From positions 1-14,697 of the forward strand of contig JADJYG010000027.1 of NCBI GenBank assembly GCA_016719895.1: a stretch of DNA of 14,697 nt, in the 5' to 3' direction. Origin of the DNA: Saprospirales bacterium (GTDB lineage: Bacteria; Bacteroidota; Bacteroidia; Chitinophagales; Saprospiraceae). Within the stretch, counting starts at the first letter, position 1. Every line of letters begins with the position of its first letter. Below the pieces are notes generated by a model. That model did no database searches, was not told the DNA's origin, and saw only the letters and a program-made list of their open reading frames with translations. This document shows, in pieces, positions 1 to 7,255 of the stretch. A program made the translations under genes and the position numbers.

Positions 1-61
1 CAGTTGGTTAGAGCGCCACACTGATACGTAGAGGTTCGAAAGTTCAAATCGCCTAGCCCTA
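1..61 (+). tRNA. tRNA-Ile (GAT), 5' end outside the window
   Basis: The segment resembles the D-loop-to-discriminator part of a bacterial rRNA-operon tRNA-Ile. It shows CAGTTGGTTAGAGCGC for the D arm, then CTGATA, which contains the GAT anticodon, then a TTCAAATC T-loop and an acceptor strand ending in AGCCCTA. The anticodon stem and T stem do not pair cleanly: a base seems to be missing after CTGATA, and the T-stem 5' side is disturbed. The position ahead of tRNA-Ala and 23S is the usual bacterial order 16S-Ile-Ala-23S-5S, so 16S should lie just upstream. No CCA is encoded. The defects may be sequencing errors or real decay. Confidence 0.6.
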
Positions 62-65
62 CGGA

Positions 66-150
66 GCAGCTCCTTTAAATTTTGAATTTATCATTTTAAA
101 TTTAGAAGATTTTTTAATTTAAAATTCAAATGATAAATTTAGAATTGTAA
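66..150. repeat. AT-rich spacer with imperfect inverted repeat between the two tRNAs
   Basis: The spacer is almost pure A/T. The left arm at about 84-104 (GAATTTATCATTTTAAATT) is roughly the reverse complement of the right arm at about 116-140, which contains ATGATAAATTT and AATTTAAAA. The two arms could fold into a long imperfect hairpin between tRNA-Ile and tRNA-Ala, possibly an RNA-processing element. This is inference from complementarity alone. Confidence 0.4.
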
Positions 151-159
151 AGGGAGAAG

Positions 160-233
160 GGGGGATTAAATGTTACTGGCTAGAGCACTGTTTTGGTAGC
201 TTAGGGGTCATCGGTCCGAACTGACATCCTCCA
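160..233 (+). tRNA. tRNA-Ala, degenerate (expected TGC)
   Basis: The acceptor stem is intact: GGGGGAT at 160-166 pairs with ATCCTCC at 226-232, followed by discriminator A233. The D-loop end (GGCTAGAGCAC) and the T-loop region (TCATCGG then TCCGAA) match the standard rRNA-operon tRNA-Ala. The interior does not. The 5' side of the D stem, where GCTC is expected, reads as unpaired sequence. The anticodon arm reads CTGTTTTGGTAGC instead of the expected CTGCTTTGCAAGC, so the TGC anticodon is not readable. It is either a pseudogene copy or a badly called sequence. The intact acceptor stem argues for identity, not for function. Confidence 0.6.
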
Positions 234-352
234 CAAGGAGAAAGAGGAGTTGAGCAAGAAACAAAGTTGATTATATTTGAGTGGATTGTGAGGGGAAAGG
301 TGGATGGAAATTCATTTTTTGCTGTGCATAATTCATGAATAGATATAAAGAG

Positions 353-362
353 TTCATTGACA
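353..362 (+). promoter_or_regulatory. boxA-like motif in the 16S-23S spacer
   Basis: TTCATTGACA sits in the spacer between tRNA-Ala and 23S. It resembles the GTTCTTTGACA-type box commonly seen there in Bacteroidota, and more loosely the boxA antitermination element of other bacteria. The rest of 234-521 is purine-rich spacer in which I see no gene. Confidence 0.35.
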
Positions 363-694
363 AGACTGGGAAAAAGAAGAAGTAGTAAGGAGGAGAAGAG
401 GGAAGAGAGGAGAAAAAGCAATCGAGCCAAGAACAAGAGCGTGCGTGTTGGTGGGAACATAGACATGCGAGCGGCGATGAAGAACAATTTGGCGAGGGTT
501 TCAGGACCTGAGTTAAAGAGTTGGAAGCGAAGAAAGAGCGTATGGGGGATGCCTTGGCTCCCGGAGGCGACGAAGGACGTGGTAAGCTGCGAAAAGCAAC
601 GGGGAGGTGCAAACGACCTTGATCCGTTGATGTCCGAATGGGGCAACCCGACACGCTGAAGACGTGTAGACCAAGAGTCGCAAACCCCGCGAAC

Positions 695-725
<31 letters not shown>

Positions 726-1078
726 ACAAGTAGTGATTCCGTAAGCAGTGGCGAGCGAACGCGGAAGAGGCCAAACCTATGGGCGTGCCCATAGGGGTTG
801 TAGGACTGCGCTGTGGAAGATGTATGTTTAGTTGAAATCCATGGAAAGGGGTACCGCAGAGGGTGAAAGTCCCGTAAGCGAAAAGCATACATTACCTAGC
901 AGGATCCTGAGTAGGGCGAGGCCGGTGAAACCCTTGTCTGAATCTACCAGCACCATCTGGTAAGCCTAAATACTACCGGGAGACCGATAGCGAACCAGTA
1001 CCGTAAGGGAAAGGTGAAAAGAACCCTAAGAAAGGGAGTGAAAAGACTCTGAAACCATACGCCATAAGCAAGTGGAGT

Positions 1079-1096
1079 CCCCCGAGAACTCGGGGG
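1079..1096 (+). repeat. CCCCGA-N4-TCGGGG hairpin in a 23S variable helix (copy 1)
   Basis: CCCCCGA, loop GAAC, TCGGGGG forms a 7-bp stem, at a place corresponding to variable helix 25. The same stem sequence recurs at 2090-2105, at 2430-2445 and in the 5S terminators. Confidence 0.6.
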
Positions 1097-2089
1097 GGTG
1101 ACGGCGTGCCTTTTGCATAATGAGCCTACGAGTTATACCTCACTGGCAGCCTAAGTACTTCAGGTACGGAAGCGAAGCGAAAGCGAGTCTTAACAGGGCG
1201 AAACGAGTCAGTGGGGATAGACGCGAAACCGAGTGATCTATCCATGGGCAGGTTGAAGGTCCGATAATCTCGGACTGGAGGACCGAACTGGTAAGGGTTG
1301 AAAAACTCGGATGACCTGTGGATAGGGGTGAAAGGCCAATCAAACCGGAGAGAAAAGTCTGTACTCCCGAAATGCATTTAGGTGCAGCGTTGGACGAATG
1401 TGTGTTGGAGGTAAGCCACTGAAAAGGCTAGGGGGCTTCATTGCCTACCAACCCTTAACAAACTCTGAATGCCAACACATAGTACCAGCAGTGAGCCCGG
1501 GGTGCGAAGGTCACGGGCGAGAGGGGAACAACCCAGACCAACAGTTAAGGTCCCTAAATCATGGTTAAGTTGCGTTAAACGAGGTGGGAATGCACAGACA
1601 GCCAGGATGTTTGCTTGGAAGCAGCAATTCATTTAAAGAGTGCAATGTTTCACTAGTCGAGCGTTCCTGCGCGGAAAATAAACGGGCATCAAACCATGTA
1701 CCGAAACTTTGGATTCGAAAGAGTGGTAGGGGAGCATTCTGTAGCGTTGAAGCCGGATCGTGAGGTTTGGTGGAGCGAACAGAAAAGCAAATGTAGGCAT
1801 AAGTAACGATAAATGGCGTGGAAAACGTCATCGCCGAAAGACTAAGGGTTCCTTGATCTACGTTCATCGGATCAGGTGAGCCGGGACCCAAGGATAGCCG
1901 AGAGGTGAAGCCGATGGCAAGCGGGTTAATATTCCTGCGCCTGCTATACAAAGAAAGTGACGCATCGACGTGGTGGACAGGTTCTGACGGAATAGAGCCT
2001 CTGAGAAAAACACAGGGCTATGCGAAATCGAAAGATGAGGTATATGGCCTGACACCTGCCCGGTGCCGGAAGGTTAAGGAAGGGGCTCA

Positions 2090-2105
2090 CCCCGAGCAAT
2101 CGGGG
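2090..2105 (+). repeat. CCCCGA-N4-TCGGGG hairpin in a 23S variable helix (copy 2)
   Basis: CCCCGA, GCAA, TCGGGG forms a perfect 6-bp stem closed by a GNRA tetraloop. By context it sits at the tip of helix 68, just before the invariant GCCCCGGTAAACGGCGG. Confidence 0.65.
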
Positions 2106-2118
2106 GAAGGTCTTAACT

Positions 2119-2212
<94 letters not shown>

Positions 2213-2429
2213 TCTGGGCACTGTCTCAGCCAGGTTTCGGTGAAATTGAAGTATCGGTGAAGATGCCGATTACCCGCAACGGGACGGAAAGACCCCGTGA
2301 ACCTTTACTACAGCTTTTGCATTGGGCTTGACTTGTTGATGCGTAGGATAGGTGGGAGGCAATGATCCGGCGGTTCTGGCCGCCGGGGAGTCGACGTTGA
2401 AATACCACCTTTGGCTAGTTGAGTCCTAA

Positions 2430-2445
2430 CCCCGAGCACTCGGGG
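2430..2445 (+). repeat. CCCCGA-N4-TCGGGG hairpin in a 23S variable helix (copy 3)
   Basis: CCCCGA, GCAC, TCGGGG replaces the tip of what looks like helix 79, upstream of the conserved GGTGGGTAGTTTGACTGGGG. Confidence 0.6.
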
Positions 2446-2649
2446 GACATTGCATGGTGGGTAGTTTGACTGGGGTGGTCACCTCCTAAAGAGTAACGGA
2501 GGTTTGCAAAGGTACCCTCAGCATGGACGGTAATCATGCGAAGAGCGTATTAGTATAAGGGTGCTTGACTGAGAGACCGACGGGTCGATCAGGGTCGAAA
2601 GACGGCTAAAGTGATCCGGTGGTTCCGCATGGAAGGGCCATCGCTCAAA

Positions 2650-2683
<34 letters not shown>

Positions 2684-2705
2684 TCCCCGCGGTTTCATAT
2701 CGACG

Positions 2706-2796
<91 letters not shown>

Positions 2797-2955
2797 TGAG
2801 CCTGGGTTCAGAACGTCGCAAGACAGTTCGGTCCCTATCTGTTGTGGGCGCAGGAAGATTGAAGAGACCTGACACTAGTACGAGAGGACCGTGTTGACGA
2901 ACCGCGTGTATCGGTTGTGCCGCCAGGTGCAGCGCCGAGTAGCAATGTTCGGCCG

Positions 2956-2989
<34 letters not shown>

Positions 2990-3104
2990 ACTCTGAGATG
3001 AATCTTCCGATTAAGGGTCGTAGGAGACGACTACGTTGATAGGCGACAGGTGGAAGTGTGGCGACATACGCAGCCGAGTCGTACTAATAACCCGTAAGCT
3101 TCCA

Positions 3105-3318
3105 TTTTTTTTAAAAAAAGCGGCTATCCGTCAATGGATGGCCCGCCGCTCGAAAAGTGTCGAAAGGACTGCCGCAAAGCGCGCATGCCCGGGCTCGAAA
3201 GCCGACACTCCCGCCATCCCAAACTCCGACGAACTACTTCTTTCCCAGGTTGTCATTACAAAAAAACGCCTCCTTCCGCCCGCGCGTATGCAGGGGTGGA
3301 TCAACAGGGCAAAGAAAT
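3105..3318 (+). other. 23S-5S intergenic spacer
   Basis: This 214-nt spacer begins with T8A7 directly after the 23S terminal helix and is GC-rich after that. It contains a 6-bp inverted repeat, GTGTCG at 3157-3162 and CGACAC at 3203-3208, which may be part of a processing stem. No tRNA or protein gene is supported here. Confidence 0.6.
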
Positions 3319-3431
3319 GTTGGTGTCTATAGCGGTGGGGTGCACCTCTTCCCATTCCGAACAGAGCAGTTAAGCCCACCAGCGCTGATGGTACTGCGGT
3401 AGTTGCCGCGGGAGAGTAGGTCGATGCCAAC
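3319..3431 (+). rRNA. rrf: 5S ribosomal RNA
   Basis: The 5S core is clear: CACCTCTTCCCATTCCGAAC, then CAGTTAAGCCCACCAGCGC, then GGGAGAGTAGG. Helix I pairs GTTGGTGTC at 3319-3327 with GATGCCAAC at 3423-3431, allowing G-U pairs, and this fixes a 113-nt gene, close to the usual size. The tip of the second arm is GCGG and CCGC around a TAGTTG loop. It lies at the end of the rRNA operon and is the only complete 5S copy. Its 3' half is the source of, or shares an origin with, the tandem array directly downstream. Confidence 0.95.
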
Positions 3432-3443
3432 TCAAACTAAGTC

Positions 3444-3480
3444 GCCTCGTTCCCCGAATGCTCGGGAGCGGGGCTTTTTT
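3444..3480 (+). terminator. Intrinsic terminator of the rRNA operon (array copy 1)
   Basis: In the best-preserved copies GCCTCGTTCCCCGA pairs with TCGGGGAGCGGGGC across an ATGC loop, a 14-bp stem including G-U pairs, followed by T6. This first copy lacks one G in the 3' arm. The stem lies 12 nt after the end of 5S. Confidence 0.9.
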
Positions 3481-3492
3481 GTTGTTTTAACC

Positions 3493-4298
3493 CGCCCCAC
3501 CGGCGCTGATAATACTGCCCCCGGGTTCCGGACGGGAGAGTAGGTCGATGCCAACTCAAACTAAGTCGCCTCTGTTCCCCGAATGCTCGGGGAGCGGGGC
3601 TTTTTTGTTGTTTTAACCCGCCCCACCAGCGCTGATAATACTGCCCCGGGTTCCTGACGGAGAGTAGGTCGATGCCAACTCAAACTAAGTCGCCTCGTTC
3701 CCCGAATGCTCGGGAGCGGGGCTTTTTGTTGTTTTAACCTCGCCCCACCGGCGCTGATAATACTGCCCCGGTTCCTGGACGGGAGAGTAGGTCGATGCCA
3801 ACTCAAACTAAGTCCCCTCGTTCCCCGAATGCTCGGGAGCGGGCTTTTTGTTGTTTTAACCCGCCCCACCGGCGCTGATAATACTGCCCTGGGTTCCCGG
3901 ACGGGAGAGTAGGTCGATGCCAACTCAAACTAAGTCGCCTCGTTCCCCGAATGCTCGGGGAGCGGGGCTTTTTTGTTGTTTTAACCCGCCCCACCGGCGC
4001 TGATAATACTGCCCCGGGTTCCCGGGACGGGAGAGTAGGTCGATGCCAACTCAAACTAAGTCGCCTCGTTCCCCGAATGCTCGGGAGCGGGGCTTTTTTG
4101 TTGTTTTAACCCGCCCCACCGGCGCTGATAATACTGCCCCGGGTTCCCGGGACGGGAGAGTAGGTCGATGCCAACTCAAACTAAGTCGCCTCGTTCCCCG
4201 AATGCTTGGGGAGCGGGGCTTTTTTGTTGTTTTAACCCGCCCCACCGGCGCTGATAATACTGCCCCGGGTCCCGGGACGGGAGTAGGTCGATGCCAAC
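3493..4298 (+). pseudogene. Seven truncated copies of the 5S rRNA 3' half
   Basis: The segments run from GCCCCACC(G/A)GCGCTGAT to GGTCGATGCCAAC and end at about 3555, 3679, 3802, 3924, 4050, 4175 and 4298. They match 5S from about position 3375 to 3431. The 5' half is absent in every copy, so helix I cannot form. Within the arm, real 5S has CTGATGGTACTGCGG, whereas the copies have CTGATAATACTGCCC, and the arm tip becomes CCGG-to-CCGG pairing. These copies cannot serve as ribosomal 5S. Confidence 0.85.
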
Positions 4299-4348
4299 TC
4301 AAACTAAGTCGCCTCGTTCCCCGAATGCTTGGGGAGCGGGGCTTTTTT
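3568..4348 (+). terminator. Seven further copies of the 5S terminator
   Basis: Copies lie at 3568-3606, 3692-3727, 3815-3849, 3937-3974, 4063-4099, 4188-4225 and 4311-4348. Each ends in a T5-T6 run. The last two carry CTTGGGG in the 3' arm, which still pairs through G-U. The U-tract is on the + strand only, so they would stop transcription from the rRNA operon but not from scpA. Confidence 0.85.
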
Positions 4349-4369
4349 GTTGTTTTAACCCGCCCCATC

Positions 4370-5150
4370 TCACGTTGGATCTGCCGCCAAGGCCAACCAA
4401 AAATTATTCAGGCCTTCTCCCTGGATGAGCGCCACTTCCGTTCGTTCAGCAATTCAAGCAGCGCCAGGAAGGTAACGATGGCGTGGATGCGGTTTTCGAG
4501 CGCCAGAAAAACTTCTTCGAAAGAAGACTTTATGCCGCGCTGTAATCTCCCCTGCAAATACGCGCGCTGGCCCTGGATACTGTAGTTAAAATTGTACACC
4601 GTATGCACACGCTTCGCTTTCTGGTCTTCTTCAAACGGGCCAGCAGGCGTTCGAACACGCGCAACAATTTGTACAGGCTGACGCTTTCCATTTCGGCGTC
4701 GGCAAGGGCGGTTTCCGCCAGTTTGCGCAGTTCAGTGCTCGCAAAACCGCGGGGGCTCATAAAGGCGCGCAGCTCTTCCATCCGCCGCAGGTCTTCCAGC
4801 ACACTCTTGTAACGTTTGTACTCCAGCAGGCGCTCTACCAATTCCGAACGGGGGTCGATCTCGCTGCTCCTCGTCGTCCAGGGCTGTTTGCGCGGCAACA
4901 ACAATTTCGCTTTGATCCGCATCAGGGTGGCCGCCACCACGATAAACTCGGAGGCCAGGTCGATATTCATCGCCTCCATATGGTGCATGTATTCCAAAAA
5001 GTCGTCGGTGATCGTTGCGATTGGAATATTGTAAATATCCAACTCATCCCGCTCGATAAAAAACAGCAGCAGGTCGAACGGCCCTTCGAAAGCCGGAAGT
5101 TTGATCGTAAACGTGTCTTGTGCCAGCGTTATTGCGGCCAACGGAACCAA
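4370..5150 (-). CDS. scpA: ScpA, kleisin subunit of the SMC-ScpAB condensin
   Basis: ScpA bridges the head and neck of the SMC dimer and, with ScpB, compacts and segregates the chromosome. The N-terminal kleisin signature is clear: IKLPAFEGPFDLLLFFIERD, then ELDIYNIPIATITDDFLEYM and DLASEFIVVAATLMRIKAKL. The C-terminal winged-helix part reads VHTVYNFNYSIQGQRAYLQ, then ENRIHAIVTFLALLELLN and LIQGEGLNNFWLAL. Reading through needs two frame changes, near 4640 and near 4435. The restored length, about 260 aa, fits the family. The only in-frame start I see before the conserved domain is TTG at 5150-5148. An ATG at 5157-5155 lies in another frame. The gene is convergent with the rRNA operon and its terminator array. 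scpB and smc are not in the window. Confidence 0.92.
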
Positions 5151-5158
5151 TGGACATG

Positions 5159-5192
5159 CAAAGGTACGGAAAGCCCTGACGCGGGGAACAAA
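5159..5192 (-). promoter_or_regulatory. Predicted Bacteroidota-type promoter for scpA
   Basis: On the - strand, TTTG (5192-5189) and TACCTTTG (5166-5159) are separated by 22 nt. This fits the known Bacteroidota primary-sigma pattern of TTTG and TAnnTTTG. The -7 box ends only 1 nt before the ATG at 5157, so transcription would begin at or inside that codon. Confidence 0.45.
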
Positions 5193-5214
5193 CCGGCGGG
5201 CCTGGTTTTTTTTC

Positions 5215-5222
5215 TATTTTTG
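5215..5222 (+). promoter_or_regulatory. Possible -7 box (TATTTTTG) for the methyltransferase gene
   Basis: TATTTTTG matches TAnnTTTG and lies 41 nt upstream of the ATG at 5264. No convincing TTTG partner is seen at the right distance, so the call is weak. Confidence 0.3.
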
Positions 5223-5263
5223 CCAGGCATAGGGGCATTCAACCGCTCCCGGGAAGATCCGCC

Positions 5264-5992
5264 ATGACGCCAACACCACGCTCTACCCTCATCTCTTGCC
5301 CGGTGGCAGCAGATGCGCTGCATACGCTCCCACCCTACGTCGTCGGCATTGCCCGGCGCCTGACGTGTTTATTGCCGAGCGGGCCAAAACAGCGCGGCAT
5401 TTTATAAAAAGCCTGGGCCCGGAGAAACCCTTTGCCGGAAATTACCGGGGTGGAAATCGGCAAACACGATGCACCCGGAGCAGCCGAAGGCGTTTTCCTG
5501 GAAGCAGGCGCGCCGGGCACGATGTCGGCCTGGCGTCGGAAGCCGGCTGCCCGGCGTTGCTGACCCGGGCGCCGCCATTGTCGCCCTGGCACACCGCGAA
5601 GGCATTCGCGTGGTTCCGCTGGTAGGGCCTCTCGTCGTTGTTGTTGGCCTTGATGGCGTCGGGCATGAACGGACAGGCCTTTGCCTTTCACGGCTACCTT
5701 CCCCAAACGCCCCGAGTTGGCGCGCGACTTGCGCCGGCTCGAACAGCATGCCCGTCAGCACGGTCAAACCCAACTCTTCATCGAAACGCCCTACCGCAGC
5801 CAAATGGTGCTGGAGGTCGCACTCGAAACCCTGCAGCCGGATACGGCATTCACTGTGGCACAAGACCTTACCGGCGCCGGGGAATGGATCTGTAGCCAAC
5901 CGATGCGCGCCTGGCGTTCCGGGAAAGCCGTCGTTCTGGAAAAAACGCCGGCCGTATTCTCGTCGGGCGCCTGGCCGGGTGTGTTGAAATAA
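5264..5992 (+). CDS. SAM-dependent methyltransferase, RsmI/tetrapyrrole-methylase family (short form), frameshifted
   Basis: The family uses S-adenosylmethionine. RsmI itself 2'-O-methylates C1402 of 16S rRNA, but the target of this shorter form is not shown by the sequence. Motifs read across several frames: LASEAGCP joined to GVADPG (about 5530-5575), matching the RsmI signature SDAGTPGISDPG; then VVPLVGP and SSLLLALMASGMNGQAF with FHGYLP (about 5610-5705), then LFIETPYRSQMVLEVALE (about 5777-5830), and a C-terminus ending in AWPGVLK. The ATG at 5264 opens MTPTPRSTL, and the C-terminal TAA is at 5990-5992. Total length is about 243 aa, shorter than the roughly 280 aa of classical RsmI. At least four frame changes are needed. 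The gene is divergent from scpA, and DUF1801 follows 25 nt downstream. Confidence 0.8.
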
Positions 5993-6017
5993 TTTGAAAC
6001 CACCCAAATTTGCGCTT

Positions 6018-6468
6018 ATGACTTATCCTGTATCCACACCATCCGAGTACCTCGCCGCAATTCCGGATGAGCGGCGCAAAGCGTTTTCCCAGCTCCGGGA
6101 AACCATTTTGGAGAACCTGCCCGACGGCTTTGAAGAGGGTATCAGCTATGGCATGATCGGCTATGTCGTCCCGCACCGCCATTACCCGGCCGGCTACCAC
6201 TGCGACCCGAAGCAGCCGCTTCCCTTTGCAAGTATCGCATCGCAAAAAAATTTCATTGCTTTGTACCACATGGGCTTGTATGCCGATGAAGAACTACTGC
6301 ATTGGTTTGTTTCGAATACCCCAAACACAGCAAGGCCAAACTGGACATGGGGAAAGTTGTATCCGGTTCAAAAAACCGAACAAATTCCTTTGAGTTGATC
6401 GCGCAGCTGATGCAAAAGTCAGTATGGACGAATGGATCACGCGCTACGAATCGAATCTCAAACGGTAG
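6018..6468 (+). CDS. DUF1801 (YdhG-like) domain protein, frameshifted
   Basis: The protein starts MTYPVSTPSEYLAAIPDERR at the ATG at 6018. It continues with RETILENLPDGFEEGISYGM, YHCDPKQPLPFASIASQK and FIALYHMGLYADEELLHWF, which is the typical DUF1801 fold sequence. After about 6310 the frame breaks more than once. The other frames restore YPKHSKAKLDMGK, then IRFKK, and finally SMDEWITRYESNLKR ending in TAG at 6466-6468. The restored length of about 150 aa is normal for the family. The biochemical role of DUF1801 is poorly defined; the fold is related to frataxin-like and YdhG proteins. It may be co-transcribed with the methyltransferase. Its stop codon directly abuts that of the convergent downstream gene. 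Confidence 0.8.
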
Positions 6469-7165
6469 TTATTCGTAGCGGATAAAGGTATATTGAAACC
6501 CGAACATCATCCGGAGCGTAGGGATGTGTTTCGCCCATTGGTATAAATTTCCGGATTTTCACTGAGCACAAACGTGGGAAGGGCCACCAGCCGGATATAA
6601 TCGTTGGAATGTGGCTTGAACCCGACGCCAAATTCATGCTTCTTGTCGATTTTTTGAACAATTGTTCGCGCCGACCTCCGTCAGGGGCCTCGCGCAGTTG
6701 GGCGCCTTCAAACGTTATGCGGTCTTTGGGCCGGTCGTCGAAAAAGTCGAGCTTCATGCCGGCGTGCAAAAAAACGCAGTAGCAGCGGTGAAACCGGTAA
6801 TTTATTTTCACCGGCACGGTCCAGTATGCCGGGCGGAATTCATGCAGGTTGAAACATAATACGGAACTGGTTTTTCGTCTTCGATGCGCTCGATAATTTC
6901 GCCCGTCCAGGTATAATATTCATACGGCCGGTACACCTCGTTGCCAAAGCCCACGCCGAATGAAAAACGCCCCACCGGCACCTCTATCTGCACAGCAGGG
7001 ATAAACCGCGGCTTTATCCCGTCGGTGAACTGATTGACGTCGAAGCCCATCTGGATGCCGGCGACAAGTTTCCCAAAGGCTTGCTGGGCATGCGCCGTTT
7101 GGGTGGCCCAGCACAGGGCAAAGAACAGGAGGGTACGTTGGAAAATAGCGCAACCGGTTTTATTT
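6469..7165 (-). CDS. Outer-membrane beta-barrel protein with signal peptide, frameshifted
   Basis: Near the N-terminus a signal peptide reads QRTLLFFALCWATQTAHAQ, with probable cleavage after AHA. The mature part continues FGKLVAGIQMGFDVNQFTD, then FIPAVQIEVPVGRFSFGVG and FGNEVYRPYEYYTWTGEI. These alternating polar/apolar strands are typical of small Bacteroidota barrel proteins. The C-terminus, in another frame, is LRMMFGFQYTFIRYE with stop TAA at 6471-6469, a classical final barrel strand rich in aromatics. The middle contains KLDFFDDRPKDRITFEG, which may be an extracellular loop. The start codon is not visible in the signal-peptide frame, so 7165 is approximate. Restored length is about 230 aa. 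The specific function is unknown. Confidence 0.65.
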
Positions 7166-7200
7166 TGAACGAAGATAACCTTTTTCCCGCTGGGGCGAAG

Positions 7201-7239
7201 TTTTAATTCACCCCAGCGTGTTAAACAGGTGAATTAAAA
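7201..7239. terminator. Perfect 12-bp inverted repeat downstream of the S9 peptidase gene
   Basis: TTTTAATTCACC at 7201-7212 and GGTGAATTAAAA at 7228-7239 are exact reverse complements separated by 15 nt. The element lies 17 nt past the S9 peptidase stop, and on both strands the stem ends in TTTT. It can therefore act as a weak terminator for the peptidase transcript. It could also be an operator for the barrel gene that starts just beyond it. Confidence 0.5.
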
Positions 7240-7255
7240 ATTCGAGCCATGGGGC

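Larger units (their letters stand above)
3432..4367 (+). repeat. Tandem array of terminator plus truncated 5S units
   Basis: About seven and a half head-to-tail copies of a 122-126-bp unit directly follow the 5S gene. A reference point inside the unit, TAGGTCGATGCCAAC, begins at 3417 (in the real 5S), 3541, 3665, 3788, 3910, 4036, 4161 and 4284. Each unit is a short linker (TCAAACTAAGTC), an intrinsic terminator, GTTGTTTTAACCCG, and about 60 nt homologous to the 5S 3' half. The last copy stops after its terminator at 4367, 2 nt before the scpA stop codon. Copies differ mainly by single-base indels in G, C and T runs, plus a few substitutions such as CTTGGG for CTCGGG in the last two. Open frames through the array are an effect of the repeats. 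Confidence 0.95.

Noticed and set aside
1565..1951. Open frames on both strands inside the 23S gene
   Set aside because: The region is conserved rRNA by sequence, so these frames are chance shadows.
3432..4367. CRISPR array or replication-origin iterons
   Set aside because: The repeat unit is about 124 bp with no unique spacers, and its content is explained by a 5S fragment plus a terminator.
4043..4585. Repeat-encoded protein on the + strand through the array
   Set aside because: The frame stays open only because the repeat lacks stops in it. It changes with unit length, has no start signal, and then runs antisense through the scpA 3' end.
5335..6007. Open frames on the - strand opposite the methyltransferase gene
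   Set aside because: The + strand carries the RsmI-type motifs across frames, and the - strand frames are arginine/proline-rich shadows.
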